From the NCBI GenBank assembly GCA_025359585.1, contig JANYFX010000515.1, forward strand, positions 1 to 15,965: DNA of 15,965 bases. The letters are read 5' to 3'. Numbering within the stretch: the first letter of the stretch is position 1; each line of letters begins with the position of its first letter. Below, piece after piece: positions 6,182 through 13,956 of this stretch. The stretch is from Rhizobacter sp. GTDB taxonomy: Bacteria; Pseudomonadota; Gammaproteobacteria; Burkholderiales; Burkholderiaceae_C. The notes under the pieces are model-generated. The model did not search any database, was not told where the DNA came from, and saw nothing but the letters and a program-made list of their open reading frames with translations. Made by a program: the position numbers and the translations under genes.

Positions 6182-6805
6182 ATGGAACAACTCTCAGCCC
6201 TTGCGAGCGCCTCGCCCGGCGCGACGCTGCTGCTCGCCGTGATCATCGTGGCGAGCCTCGTCGCCTTGTTCCTCGCACCGAACGCGCTCGAGCGCAATCT
6301 GTTCAGGCCGCACTGGCTCGTGCCACGCCGCGAGTACCTGACGCTGGTCACGAGCGGCTTCCTGCATGCCGACCTGGCCCATCTGCTGTTCAACGCCTTC
6401 ACCTTCTGGGCGTTCGCGTTCTCGCTGGAGCGCAGCATCGGCACCGTGAAGTTCCTCGGTCTGTACTTTTTCGGCCTGCTGGTGAGCGACCTGGGAACCT
6501 GGGTCAAGCACCGGAACAACCCCGGCTACCAGAGCCTCGGCGCATCGGGCGCGATCCTGGCGGTGCTGTTCGCGTCGATCGTGTACTTCCCCTCGGCATC
6601 GATCTTCATCCTGCCGATCCCGGTGCCCATTCCGGCGCCGCTGTTCGCGCTGGCCTACCTGGCCTACAGCTACTACGCGTCACGCCAGGGCGGTGGGCGC
6701 ATCAACCACGACGCGCACCTGGGCGGCGCGCTGGCGGGCATCGTGTTCGTCGTGCTCACCGATGTCGATGCGGTCGCGCGGGCGTTGAAGGTGTTTTTCG
6801 GCTGA
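6182..6805 (+). CDS. rhomboid family intramembrane serine protease
   Basis: The 207-residue protein has about six hydrophobic segments and the rhomboid catalytic set: H67-L-L-F-N71 (the HxxxN oxyanion motif) in L-H-A-D-L-A-H-L-L-F-N, the nucleophile S122 in G-A-S-G-A, and the catalytic histidine H179 in D-A-H-L-G-G. S122 and H179 make the Ser-His dyad used to cleave transmembrane helices within the inner membrane. An N-terminal helix (14-31) and the segment A-P-N-A-L-E-R-N-L-F-R precede the core, as in other short proteobacterial rhomboids. A proline-rich stretch (P145-I-P-V-P-I-P-A-P, about 145-153) joins two helices. Substrates are unknown. The ATG at 6182 has only a weak ribosome binding site. 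The 152-base upstream divergent region (6030-6181) contains a GAGATCTC palindrome at 6075-6082 but no clear promoter. Confidence 0.88.
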   Translation: MEQLSALASASPGATLLLAVIIVASLVALFLAPNALERNLFRPHWLVPRREYLTLVTSGFLHADLAHLLFNAFTFWAFAFSLERSIGTVKFLGLYFFGLLVSDLGTWVKHRNNPGYQSLGASGAILAVLFASIVYFPSASIFILPIPVPIPAPLFALAYLAYSYYASRQGGGRINHDAHLGGALAGIVFVVLTDVDAVARALKVFFG

Positions 6806-6816
6806 GAAGGGCCACG

Positions 6817-6830
6817 GCCCGCTTCCGGGC
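6817..6830 (+). terminator. short GC stem-loop after the rhomboid gene
   Basis: GCCCG (6817-6821) and CGGGC (6826-6830) form a 5-bp stem closed by a CTTC tetraloop, 11 bases past the rhomboid stop. No T-run follows, so termination is uncertain; it could be a transcript-end stabiliser. An alternative, mutually exclusive hairpin GGGC-CACG-GCCC overlaps it. Confidence 0.3.
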
Positions 6831-6903
6831 GCGCGACAACGCCGCCAAGCGAAGGCAAGCGCGCGTCCGATACAGTCGGCCATCGACCCACGGAGACCTC
6901 TCG

Positions 6904-7212
6904 ATGATTCATGTTCTTGCCATCATCACAGCGAAGCCTGGAATGCGCGACCGCATTCTCAAGGCTTACCGGGCCAACGTCGAAGCGGTCCGTGCCGAAG
7001 CCGGCTGCCTGGCTTACGAAGCGGTCGTCGACGTGCAGGGCGCTGCGGCCGGCTTTGCGCAGTTCGGCCCGGACGCTTTTGTTGTCGTCGAAAAATGGGC
7101 GTCGATCGAAGCCTTGCAGGCCCACGCGATCGCGCCGCACATGAAAGCCTACGCGAGCGAGGTCAAGGACCTGACCGCGGGCCGCGCGATCCACGTGCTC
7201 GAACCGGCCTGA
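6904..7212 (+). CDS. ABM-domain protein (putative quinol monooxygenase, YgiN-like)
   Basis: The 102-residue protein is a single antibiotic-biosynthesis-monooxygenase (dimeric alpha-beta barrel) domain: strand V-L-A-I-I-T-A-K-P-G-M (residues 4-14), helix, E-A-G-C-L-A-Y-E-A-V-V-D (36-47), then F-V-V-V-E-K-W-A-S-I-E-A-L-Q-A-H (80s in the family pattern), and H-M-K-A-Y near the C-terminal helix. Such proteins act on quinols or aromatic or reactive compounds without cofactor, but many have no known substrate, so the specific reaction is unassigned. It is cytoplasmic. The ATG at 6904 is supported by GGAG at 6892-6895. It ends 13 bases before the convergent sugar-acid operon; a weak inverted repeat CGGCC (7205-7209) / GGCCG (7219-7223) spans the junction. 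A TACAGT at 6871-6876 is a possible -10 element of its own promoter. Confidence 0.83.
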   Translation: MIHVLAIITAKPGMRDRILKAYRANVEAVRAEAGCLAYEAVVDVQGAAAGFAQFGPDAFVVVEKWASIEALQAHAIAPHMKAYASEVKDLTAGRAIHVLEPA

Positions 7213-7225
7213 TCGCCGGGCCGCT

Positions 7226-8755
7226 TCACATCACCGCGCCCAGCGCCCACGGCACGAACTCGTTCTGCCCGTAACCGTGCACTTCGCTCTTGGTCTTGTC
7301 GCCCGAAGCGGTGGCGAGCATCAGCCGGAAGATGCGCTCGCCCATTTCGTCGATGCTGGCGCTGCCGTCGATCACTTCGCCGCAGTTGATGTCGATGTCG
7401 TCTTCCTGCTTGACCCACAGCGCGGTGTTGGTGCTGAGCTTCAGCGACGGTGACGGCGCGCAGCCGTAGGCCGAGCCGCGGCCGGTGGTGAAGCAGATCA
7501 GGTTGGCGCCGCCCGCGACCTGGCCGGTCGCGCTGACGGGGTCGTAGCCGGGCGTGTCCATGAAGACCAGGCCCTTGGTGGTGACGGGCTGCGCGTACTC
7601 GAACACATCGGTCAGGTTGGTCGTGCCACTCTTGGCGATGGCGCCAAGGCTCTTTTCCAGAATCGTCGTGAGGCCCCCCGCCTTGTTGCCGGCCGAGGGG
7701 TTGTTGTCCATCTCCTGGTCGTTGCGCGCGGTGTATTGCTCCCACCACTGGATGCGCTTGATCAGCTTGTCGGCGACGGCGGGCGTCACGGCACGGCGGG
7801 TCAGCAGGTGTTCGCCGCCGTAGATCTCGGGCGTTTCCGAGAGGATGGCCGTACCGCCGTGGCGCACCAGCCGATCGACCGCCGCACCGAGCGCCGGGTT
7901 GGCGCTGATGCCGGAATAACCGTCGCTGCCGCCGCACTGCAGGCCGACGGTGATGTGGGCCGCGCTCACCGGCTCGCGCGTGACGCGGTTCGCTTCTTCG
8001 AGCAGCCACTGCACGAGCTCGATGCCGTGCGCCACGGTCTTCTTCGTGCCGCCGGTTTCCTGGATGTTGAAGGTGTGGAACTGCGTGCCGGTGGCCAGAC
8101 TCTCCTGCTCCATCAGCCCAGAGATCTGGTTCGTTTCGCAGCCGAGTCCGACGACCAGGATCGACGCGAAGTTCGCATGCTTCGCGTACCCGCCGAGCGT
8201 GCGCCGCAGCACCTGCAGCGGCTCGCCATCGCTGTCGGTCGCGCAGCCGGCGCTGTGCGTCAGCGCGATCACGCCGTCGACGTTCGGGTACTTCGCGAGC
8301 GCTTCGGGGTGGGTGTCGCGCCGGAAGTGGTCGGCGATGGCGCGCGCCACCGTGGCCGAGCAGTTCACCGAGGTCAACACACCGATGTAGTTGCGCGTCG
8401 CGATGCGGCCATCGCCGCGCTTGATGCCCATGAAGGTGGCCGGCGTGTCGACGAAGGCCGTCGGGTGCGTGCCGGTGCTCGCCGCGTAGTCGCGCGCGAA
8501 GCTGCTGAACTCCAGGTTGTGCGTGTGCACGTGCTGGCCCGCCGCTATGGGCTGCTTCGCGGTGCCGATGATCTGGTTGTAGCGCCGCACCGGCGCGCCC
8601 TGCGCGATGGCGCGCACGGCGATCTTGTGGCCCGGGGGCACCAGGCCGATCACGGTGACACCTTCGCTCGGCAGCAGCGTGCCGCCGACGAGCTGGTGCC
8701 GCGCGATCACCACGTCGTCGGCCGGGTGGATGCGGATGACGAGAGCTTCAGACAT
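7226..8755 (-). CDS. UxaA/GarD-family sugar-acid dehydratase (D-altronate dehydratase family)
   Basis: The 509-residue product has the full two-part build of the family (E. coli UxaA is about 495 residues, GarD about 523): an N-terminal SAF domain (about 1-90, with Y59-N-Q-I-I-G and G73-Q-H-V-H-T-H-N80) and a long catalytic domain. Family motifs are clear: G-D-G-R-I-A-T-R-N-Y (114-123), H167-S-A-G-C171, V-G-L-G-C206-E-T-N-Q, C274-G-G-S-D-G-Y-S-G-I, N-P-S-A-G-N-K-A-G-G (352-361) and F-T-T-G-R-G-S (422-428). These enzymes remove water from aldonates or aldarates to give 2-keto-3-deoxy acids, using a metal centre bound by His/Cys. Members outside UxaA/GarD act on D-arabinonate, L-fuconate and L-galactonate, and the FAH and SDR neighbours favour that group over altronate or galactarate. 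AGGA about 7 bases before the ATG at 8755 sets the start. It is the last operon gene, 14 bases after the FAH gene. Confidence 0.88.
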   Translation of the reverse strand: MSEALVIRIHPADDVVIARHQLVGGTLLPSEGVTVIGLVPPGHKIAVRAIAQGAPVRRYNQIIGTAKQPIAAGQHVHTHNLEFSSFARDYAASTGTHPTAFVDTPATFMGIKRGDGRIATRNYIGVLTSVNCSATVARAIADHFRRDTHPEALAKYPNVDGVIALTHSAGCATDSDGEPLQVLRRTLGGYAKHANFASILVVGLGCETNQISGLMEQESLATGTQFHTFNIQETGGTKKTVAHGIELVQWLLEEANRVTREPVSAAHITVGLQCGGSDGYSGISANPALGAAVDRLVRHGGTAILSETPEIYGGEHLLTRRAVTPAVADKLIKRIQWWEQYTARNDQEMDNNPSAGNKAGGLTTILEKSLGAIAKSGTTNLTDVFEYAQPVTTKGLVFMDTPGYDPVSATGQVAGGANLICFTTGRGSAYGCAPSPSLKLSTNTALWVKQEDDIDINCGEVIDGSASIDEMGERIFRLMLATASGDKTKSEVHGYGQNEFVPWALGAVM

Positions 8756-8769
8756 GGTGAATCCTGCTT

Positions 8770-9636
8770 TCAACCGTCGATCAACGCGGGGTCCCAAGCG
8801 AACACCCGCTGGCTCTGCTCGCCCAGGCCCTGGATGCCCAGGCGCATCGTGTCGCCCGGCTTCAGGTAGGTGGGCGTCGGCTTGGCGCCCATGCCCACGC
8901 CCGGCGGCGTGCCGGTGGTGATCAGGTCGCCGGGCATCAGCGTCATGAAGCGGCTGATGTAGCTCACGAGGTGAGCCACGCCGAAGATCATCGTCTTCGT
9001 GTTGCCGGTCTGGCGTCGTGTGCCGTTCACGTCGAGCCACATCGAGAGCGCCTGCGGGTCGGGCACTTCGTCGGCGGTGACCATCCACGGGCCGATCGGG
9101 CCGAAGGTGTCGCAGCCCTTGCCCTTGTCCCAGGTGCCGCCGCGCTCGATCTGGTATTCACGTTCCGACACGTCGTTGATGACGCAGTAGCCGGCCACGA
9201 ACTTCAGCGCCTGGTCCTCGCTCACGTAACGCGCCTTCGAGCCGATGACGATGCCGAGTTCGACCTCCCAGTCGCCCTTGACCGAGCCCTGTGGCAGCAC
9301 GACCGGGTCGTTGCAGCCGACCATGCACGACACCGTCTTCGTGAACAGCACCGGTTCGGCCGGCACCGGCAGGTTCGACTCGGCGGCGTGGTCGGCGTAG
9401 TTCAGGCCGACGGCGATGAACTTGCCGCAGCCGGTCCACGGCAGCGCCATGCGGCCGGGGTTGGCCACCACGGGCAGGGAGCTCGGGTCGAGCTCGCGCA
9501 GGCGCTGCAGGCTGTGCGGCGTGAGCGTGTGGGCGGTGATGTCGGCGAGCTCGCCCGACAGGTCGCGCACCACGCCCTTGGCGTCGAGCAGGCCGGGTTT
9601 TTCTGCGCCTTTGGCGCCGTATCGCAGCAGTTTCAT
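8770..9636 (-). CDS. fumarylacetoacetate hydrolase (FAH) family protein, probable 2,4-diketo-3-deoxy-aldonate hydrolase
   Basis: The 288-residue protein has the FAH C-terminal fold signatures: G77-L-N-Y-A-D-H-A-A-E86, the metal-binding pair E124 and E126 in W-E-V-E-L-G-I-V, D155 in I-N-D-V-S-E-R, the K-G-K-G-C-D-T-F-G-P-I-G-P-W stretch (171-184) and T-G-T-P-P-G-V-G (241-248). The length and these motifs match the bacterial 2,4-didehydro-3-deoxy-L-rhamnonate hydrolase type more than true fumarylacetoacetase. In the proposed pathway it would cleave the diketo acid made by the SDR into pyruvate and a hydroxy acid (lactate for a 6-deoxyhexose, glycolate for a pentose). The ATG at 9636 is preceded by GGAAAGAAG with about 8 bases spacing. 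It lies 28 bases after the SMP-30 gene and 14 before the dehydratase gene. The frame continues upstream to 9987 inside the SMP-30 gene and that part is not coding. Confidence 0.87.
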   Translation of the reverse strand: MKLLRYGAKGAEKPGLLDAKGVVRDLSGELADITAHTLTPHSLQRLRELDPSSLPVVANPGRMALPWTGCGKFIAVGLNYADHAAESNLPVPAEPVLFTKTVSCMVGCNDPVVLPQGSVKGDWEVELGIVIGSKARYVSEDQALKFVAGYCVINDVSEREYQIERGGTWDKGKGCDTFGPIGPWMVTADEVPDPQALSMWLDVNGTRRQTGNTKTMIFGVAHLVSYISRFMTLMPGDLITTGTPPGVGMGAKPTPTYLKPGDTMRLGIQGLGEQSQRVFAWDPALIDG

Positions 9637-9664
9637 GGGAGTTCTTCTTTCCGGAGTTGCGGGG

Positions 9665-10591
9665 TCAGAGGCCGTTGGTCTTGAGGTAAATCGCGTAGAG
9701 CGAGCTGGTGGCGCAAATATAGAGCCGGTTTCGTTTCGGGCCGCCGAAGCAGACGTTGGCCACGGTTTCGGGGATGAGTATCTTGCCGAGCAGCCGGCCG
9801 TCGGCCGCGTAGGCGTGAACGCCGTCCTTGGCGCTGCACCACAGCCGGCCGCCGCGGTCGAGCCGAAAGCCGTCGAACAGACCGTTGCTGCAGGTGGCGA
9901 ACAGCGCAGACGCTTCGAGCCGGCGGCCGTCGCTGCTGAGCTTGAAGCGCCGGATGTGGCGCGGCCCGTCGGGGTCGTGGCTGGCACCGGTGTCGGCGAC
10001 GTAGAGCATGGTCTCGTCGGGCGAGAACGCCAGGCCGTTGGGTTTGACGAAGTCGTCGGCGACCCGCTCCACCGCGCCGCTGGCAGGGTCGATGCGGTAG
10101 ACGTTGCAGGCGCCGATCTCGCTCTGGGCCGGCGCGCCTTCGTAGTCCGACAGGATGCCGTAGCTCGGGTCGGTGAACCAGACCGAGCCGTCCGAGCGCA
10201 GCACCACGTCGTTCGGCGAGTTCAGCCGTTTTCCCTGCCAGCGGTCGGCCAGCACCGTGATGCTGCCGTCGTGCTCGGTGCGCGTGACGCGCCGCGCCAG
10301 GTGCTCGCAGGTGACGAGCCGGCCTTCGCGGTCGACGGTGTTGCCGTTCGAGTTGTTCGACGGCTCGCGGAACACGCCGACGTGGCCGCTCTGCTCGTCG
10401 AGCCGCAGCATGCGGTTGTTGGGAATGTCGGACCACACCAGTGTGCGGTGCGCTGCGAACCACGCCGGGCCTTCGCACCAGCGCCCGCCGGTCCACAGGC
10501 GCGCCACACGCTCGGGCCCGGCCAGGCAGCTGGCGAACTCGGCGTCGAGCACTTCGAAGCCGGTGCCTTCGAGGGTTCCGAATGGAGCCAT
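9665..10591 (-). CDS. SMP-30/gluconolactonase/LRE-family lactonase
   Basis: The 308-residue six-bladed beta-propeller protein has the metal-site residues expected for SMP-30 lactonases: E40 in W-C-E-G-P-A-W, N127 in S-P-N-D-V-V, N185 in K-P-N-G-L-A-F-S-P-D-E, and D240 in L-F-D-G-F-R-L-D. The Y-V-A-D-T-G (197-202) blade motif is also present. It should open an aldonolactone formed by a sugar dehydrogenase. There is no signal peptide, so it acts in the cytoplasm. The ATG at 10591 has AAGGA 5-6 bases upstream. It starts 12 bases after the inner permease gene, so it is in the transporter operon. The dehydrogenase that would make its lactone substrate is not in the window. Confidence 0.88.
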   Translation of the reverse strand: MAPFGTLEGTGFEVLDAEFASCLAGPERVARLWTGGRWCEGPAWFAAHRTLVWSDIPNNRMLRLDEQSGHVGVFREPSNNSNGNTVDREGRLVTCEHLARRVTRTEHDGSITVLADRWQGKRLNSPNDVVLRSDGSVWFTDPSYGILSDYEGAPAQSEIGACNVYRIDPASGAVERVADDFVKPNGLAFSPDETMLYVADTGASHDPDGPRHIRRFKLSSDGRRLEASALFATCSNGLFDGFRLDRGGRLWCSAKDGVHAYAADGRLLGKILIPETVANVCFGGPKRNRLYICATSSLYAIYLKTNGL

Positions 10592-10603
10592 CGTCGTTCC
10601 TTT

Positions 10604-11548
10604 TCAGCGTTTGGCGCGCGTGCTGGCCAGCACGATCACGGCAATGATGATGAGCCCGGTCAGCAGCATGCGCAAACCGGGGCCGACGCCGGCGGCGTTG
10701 AGCATCGCCACCAGCAGAAACATGAACATCGCAGCGCCCCAGATGCCCGGCACGCAGGGCCGGCCACCGCTGACCGAGGTGCCGCCGATCACGACCACGG
10801 CGATCGTCAGCAGCAGGTATTCCGAGCCCTGGTCGAGCGAGTTGCCCCCCGAGAACCCGGCGATCAGCGCACCGGTCAGCCCGGCCAGGCCGGCGCAGAT
10901 CACATAGACGGACAGGCGTGTGCGCTGCACCGCCACGCCGGCCAGGCGCGCGGCGCGCTCGCTCTGCCCGACGGCAGCGATCGAGCGCCCGAGCAGCGTG
11001 CGCTGCAGCATCAGCGCGATCCACAGGCTTGCTGCCAGCGCCACCACCGCGACCAGCGGAATGCCCCACAGGCGCAGCGTGGTGAGGTCGGCGAACAGCG
11101 GCGGGGGTTTGATCTTGAGGCCGCGGCCGACATTGATGGCAATCGACATCACGATCAGCGAGCCCGCCAGCGTGGCGATGATCGGCGGGATGCGCAGCAG
11201 CCGGATCAGCCCGAAGTTGGCCGCGCCCACCGCCATGCCGACCGCCACCGCGGCCAGCACGCCGGGCACGATCAGCGTGTCGCGGCCGTCCATCACGATC
11301 ATCGCGACCGCACCCGAGAGCGCGATCGCGCTCGGGATCGACAGGTCGGCGTTGCCCGGGCCGGCGCTGATCACGAGCATCTGCCCGAGCGAGACCAGGA
11401 CCGTGAAGGCCGAGAAGCTCAGCGCCACAGTGATCAGCTCGCCCGAGCCCTGGCCGTGGCCGCTGAAAACGGTTGCCAGCCACGCCAGCGCGGCCGCCAC
11501 ACAGGAGCCCAGCCACGGCGGCGCGCTGCGGTTGGCCGTGCCGATCAT
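10604..11548 (-). CDS. sugar ABC transporter permease (RbsC-like), second of the pair
   Basis: The 314-residue product is hydrophobic throughout, with about eight to ten membrane segments and the BPD_transp_2 pattern of ribose-type permeases: L-G-Q-M-L-V-I-S-A-G-P-G-N-A-D-L-S-I-P-S (the family's xxGxDLSVG-like region), A-N-F-G-L-I-R-L-L-R-I-P-P-I-I-A-T-L-A-G, the cytoplasmic coupling region L-G-R-S-I-A-A-V-G-Q-S-E-R-A-A-R-L-A-G, and G-G-T-S-V-S-G-G-R near the C-terminus. Its ATG at 11548 overlaps the preceding permease stop as ATGA, indicating translational coupling. It should pair with the other permease as a heterodimer in the inner membrane. A longer in-frame extension to 12469 overlaps the upstream permease and is a GC-driven shadow, not protein. 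Confidence 0.88.
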   Translation of the reverse strand: MIGTANRSAPPWLGSCVAAALAWLATVFSGHGQGSGELITVALSFSAFTVLVSLGQMLVISAGPGNADLSIPSAIALSGAVAMIVMDGRDTLIVPGVLAAVAVGMAVGAANFGLIRLLRIPPIIATLAGSLIVMSIAINVGRGLKIKPPPLFADLTTLRLWGIPLVAVVALAASLWIALMLQRTLLGRSIAAVGQSERAARLAGVAVQRTRLSVYVICAGLAGLTGALIAGFSGGNSLDQGSEYLLLTIAVVVIGGTSVSGGRPCVPGIWGAAMFMFLLVAMLNAAGVGPGLRMLLTGLIIIAVIVLASTRAKR

Positions 11549-12492
11549 GGCCGGCGCTCCAGCCGGTCGATGCCGGCGCGCAGCCCCAGCACCAGAATCA
11601 GGATCAGGCCCTGCATGCCGATCTGCCAGTCGGGTGCGATGTTGAGGAAGGTCAGGAACGAAGCGGCCAGCGTCATCGTCATCGCACCGATCACCGCACC
11701 CACCGGCGACACCACACCGCCGACGAACAGGCCACCCCCCAGAATCACCGACGCGATCGACACCAGCGTGTAGCGCGAGGCGATGTTGGCGTCGGCCGAG
11801 GTGGTCTGGCCCACCAGCATCAGGCCGGCACACACGCCGAACAACCCGGCCAGCGCGTACACACCGGCGCGGATGCGCAGCAGCGACCAGCCGGCCCGCG
11901 CCACCGCGGCCGGGTTGCCACCGAGCGCCCGCACCAGCGTGCCGAAAGCGCTGCGCGTGACCAGCACATGCCCGAGCAAGGCCGCCAGCAGCGCCACCCA
12001 GATCGGCAGCGGCACGAACGGCGTCTTCAGGCGCATGGCGCCGCGCAGCCACTCGGGCGCGGTGCCGCCCGGGGTCGGCAAGAGCAGCACGGCGCAGCCC
12101 AGCCACACGAACGACAGGCCGAGCGTGACGACGATCGACGGCAGCTGGCGCCACTCGATCACCGCGCCGGCGAGTGCGTAGGCCGCCACCGCCGACACCA
12201 GCGCCAGCACCGCGAGCAGCGGCTGCTCGGGCATCACCGCCGCGCCGATGCAGGCCACCATCGAAACGAAGGGGCCGATCGACAGGTCGAGGTCGCTCAC
12301 CGCCAGCACCATCATCTGGGCCAGCGTCGCGAACATGATCGGGATCGCCACGTTGAGCAACAGGTTGACGCCGAAGTAAGACATGGCACGCGGCTGGCGC
12401 CAGAACACCGCCGCGAGCAGCAGGCCCAGCGCCAGCGCGGGCAACAGCGTGTGGAGCAGCGGGACCCATCGGCGCTCGCTTGGCCGCCTCAT
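11545..12492 (-). CDS. sugar ABC transporter permease (RbsC-like), first of the pair
   Basis: The 315-residue integral membrane protein has about eight to ten hydrophobic segments and the ribose-type permease marks: M-M-V-L-A-V-S-D-L-D-L-S-I-G-P-F-V-S (about 60-77), W-R-Q-L-P-S-I-V-V-T-L-G-L-S-F (113-127), the coupling-helix region F-G-T-L-V-R-A-L-G-G-N-P-A-A-V-A-R-A-G, and V-I-L-G-G-G-L-F-V-G-G (about 248-258). DLDLSIG is the diagnostic sugar-permease motif. The start ATG at 12492 overlaps the ATPase stop as ATGA, and its own stop overlaps the next permease start in the same way, so the ATPase and two permeases should be made in fixed ratio. Confidence 0.9.
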   Translation of the reverse strand: MRRPSERRWVPLLHTLLPALALGLLLAAVFWRQPRAMSYFGVNLLLNVAIPIMFATLAQMMVLAVSDLDLSIGPFVSMVACIGAAVMPEQPLLAVLALVSAVAAYALAGAVIEWRQLPSIVVTLGLSFVWLGCAVLLLPTPGGTAPEWLRGAMRLKTPFVPLPIWVALLAALLGHVLVTRSAFGTLVRALGGNPAAVARAGWSLLRIRAGVYALAGLFGVCAGLMLVGQTTSADANIASRYTLVSIASVILGGGLFVGGVVSPVGAVIGAMTMTLAASFLTFLNIAPDWQIGMQGLILILVLGLRAGIDRLERRP

Positions 12493-13946
12493 GCAGCGAG
12501 CTCGTGGAAAGACAGGCTCAGCACGCGCTCCTCACTGAGTTCGGCGCGCTCGAGCGCGCCGGCCACGCGGCCGTTGTTGAACACACAGACGCGGTCGCAG
12601 TGGAACAGCTCGTCGAACTCGGTCGTGTACCAGATGAAGCTGCGGCCGGCCTTTGCTTCGGCGGCGATCAGGCCGTAGACATCGTGCTTGGTGCCGACAT
12701 CGACGCCGCGCATCGGGTCGTCCATCAGGATGATCGGCGCGCTCGAGCCGAGCGCGCGCGCGAACAGCGCCTTCTGCTGGTTGCCCCCCGAGAGCGAGTG
12801 GATCGGCAGGCCCAGATCGGCGGTCACCAGGCCGAGCCGCGTGCGCCAGCTCTGCGCGGCCGCAGCTTCGCGCTTCAGGTCGATCAGGCCGCCGCGCCGC
12901 AGGCCCGCGAGCCAGCCGATGCTCATGTTGCGCTGGATCGACCAGAGCCCGAACACCCCGTCGGTCTGGCGGTCGCCGGCGACGAAGGCCACCGGCCCGT
13001 CGACCTGGATCGTGCCGCTGCCGCGCTGGCCGGCGGCCGCTTGAAGGCGCAGCAGCAGCTCGGTCTGGCCGTGCCCGGCCAGACCGGCCAGGCCGATCAC
13101 TTCACCCCGCCGCGCCTGCATCGGCGTGCTGCCGGCCACCCGCACCACGACCGGTGCTTCTTGCGCATCGGCGCTGCCCGCCGCGCGCTGCGCTGCAACA
13201 CCGGCGACCGCGCCGTGTTCGTCCTGCCCCATCGCGGCGACCACCCGTTCGCGGTCGGTCTGCGCGGTGCGCGCCGTGTGCACCACCTGGCCGTCGCGCA
13301 TCACGAGCACCCGGTCGGTGACCTGGAAGACCTCGCGCAACTTGTGCGAGATCAGGATGCAGCCCTTGCCCTGCGCCACGAACTCGCGCACGAAGGCCAG
13401 CAGCTGCTGCGCGGCCTGCCCGTCGAGCGACGAGGTGGGCTCGTCCAGGATCATCAGCTCCAGCGGCTGCTCGCCAGGTGCGAAGGCCCGCGCGATCTCG
13501 ACCATCTGGCGTTTGCCGATCGACAGCGTGCCGACCGGTTGCTCGGCGCGCAAACCGTGGCCGGGAAAGATGCGGTCGAGCGAGGCCAGCAGCTGCGCGC
13601 CGGCACGCTCGCGCCAGCGCCGGCCGCGCAGTGTCGGCAACACCAGCCGCATGTTCTCGGCCAGGCTCAGGTTGTCGCACAGCGACAGTTCCTGGAACAC
13701 GCAGCGCAGCCCTCTGCGCTGCGCTTCACGCACCGACCAGTCGCGGCCGCTGCGCTGGCCCGCGAAAAGCAGCTCACCCCGGTCGGATGCGAGCGCGCCG
13801 CACAGCACATTCATCAGCGTCGACTTGCCGGCGCCGTTGTGCCCGACCAGCCCGATGCACTCGCCGCGCGCGAGCGCCAGGTCGACACCGCGCAGGGCCT
13901 GCACGGCACCGAACGATCTGGCGGCATCGCGAACTTCGAGCAGCAC
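12489..13946 (-). CDS. sugar ABC transporter ATP-binding protein, two fused ATPase domains (RbsA/MglA-like)
   Basis: The 485-residue protein contains two nucleotide-binding domains, as in RbsA and MglA (about 500 residues). Domain 1: Walker A G35-H-N-G-A-G-K-S-T43, Q-loop Q85, signature L141-S-I-G-K-R-Q147, Walker B L-M-I-L-D-E-P (164-170), switch H201. Domain 2: a degenerate Walker A G-L-A-G-H-G-Q-T-E (288-296) with no lysine, normal signature L385-S-G-G-N-Q-Q, and Walker B I-I-L-M-D-D-P (405-411). Loss of the second Walker A lysine is usual in this subfamily, so domain 1 probably does most hydrolysis. The start is a GTG at 13946, with AAAGG about 7 bases before it, 10 bases after the binding-protein stop. 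It energises sugar import with the two permeases downstream. Confidence 0.92.
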   Translation of the reverse strand: MLLEVRDAARSFGAVQALRGVDLALARGECIGLVGHNGAGKSTLMNVLCGALASDRGELLFAGQRSGRDWSVREAQRRGLRCVFQELSLCDNLSLAENMRLVLPTLRGRRWRERAGAQLLASLDRIFPGHGLRAEQPVGTLSIGKRQMVEIARAFAPGEQPLELMILDEPTSSLDGQAAQQLLAFVREFVAQGKGCILISHKLREVFQVTDRVLVMRDGQVVHTARTAQTDRERVVAAMGQDEHGAVAGVAAQRAAGSADAQEAPVVVRVAGSTPMQARRGEVIGLAGLAGHGQTELLLRLQAAAGQRGSGTIQVDGPVAFVAGDRQTDGVFGLWSIQRNMSIGWLAGLRRGGLIDLKREAAAAQSWRTRLGLVTADLGLPIHSLSGGNQQKALFARALGSSAPIILMDDPMRGVDVGTKHDVYGLIAAEAKAGRSFIWYTTEFDELFHCDRVCVFNNGRVAGALERAELSEERVLSLSFHELAA

Positions 13947-13956
13947 CGTCGGCCTT

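Noticed and set aside
6578..6660. Proline-rich P-I-P-V-P-I-P-A-P segment of the rhomboid as an unusual insertion
   Set aside because: Short proline-containing loops at this place are common in small bacterial rhomboids, and both catalytic motifs are intact around it.
7205..7223. CGGCC-N9-GGCCG inverted repeat at the junction of the ABM gene and the operon end
   Set aside because: A five-base GC repeat overlapping the stop codon without a T-run is expected by chance in such GC-rich DNA.
9416..11773. A 785-codon plus-strand open frame antisense to the FAH, SMP-30 and permease genes
   Set aside because: Composition is H/R/D/A/Q-rich and low-complexity, with no domain; it mirrors well-supported coding regions on the other strand.
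11549..12469. N-terminal extension of the second permease frame across the first permease gene
   Set aside because: The extension lies wholly inside the DLDLSIG-containing permease in another frame and is G/A/R-rich without membrane segments; the ATGA junction at 11545-11548 is a normal coupled start.
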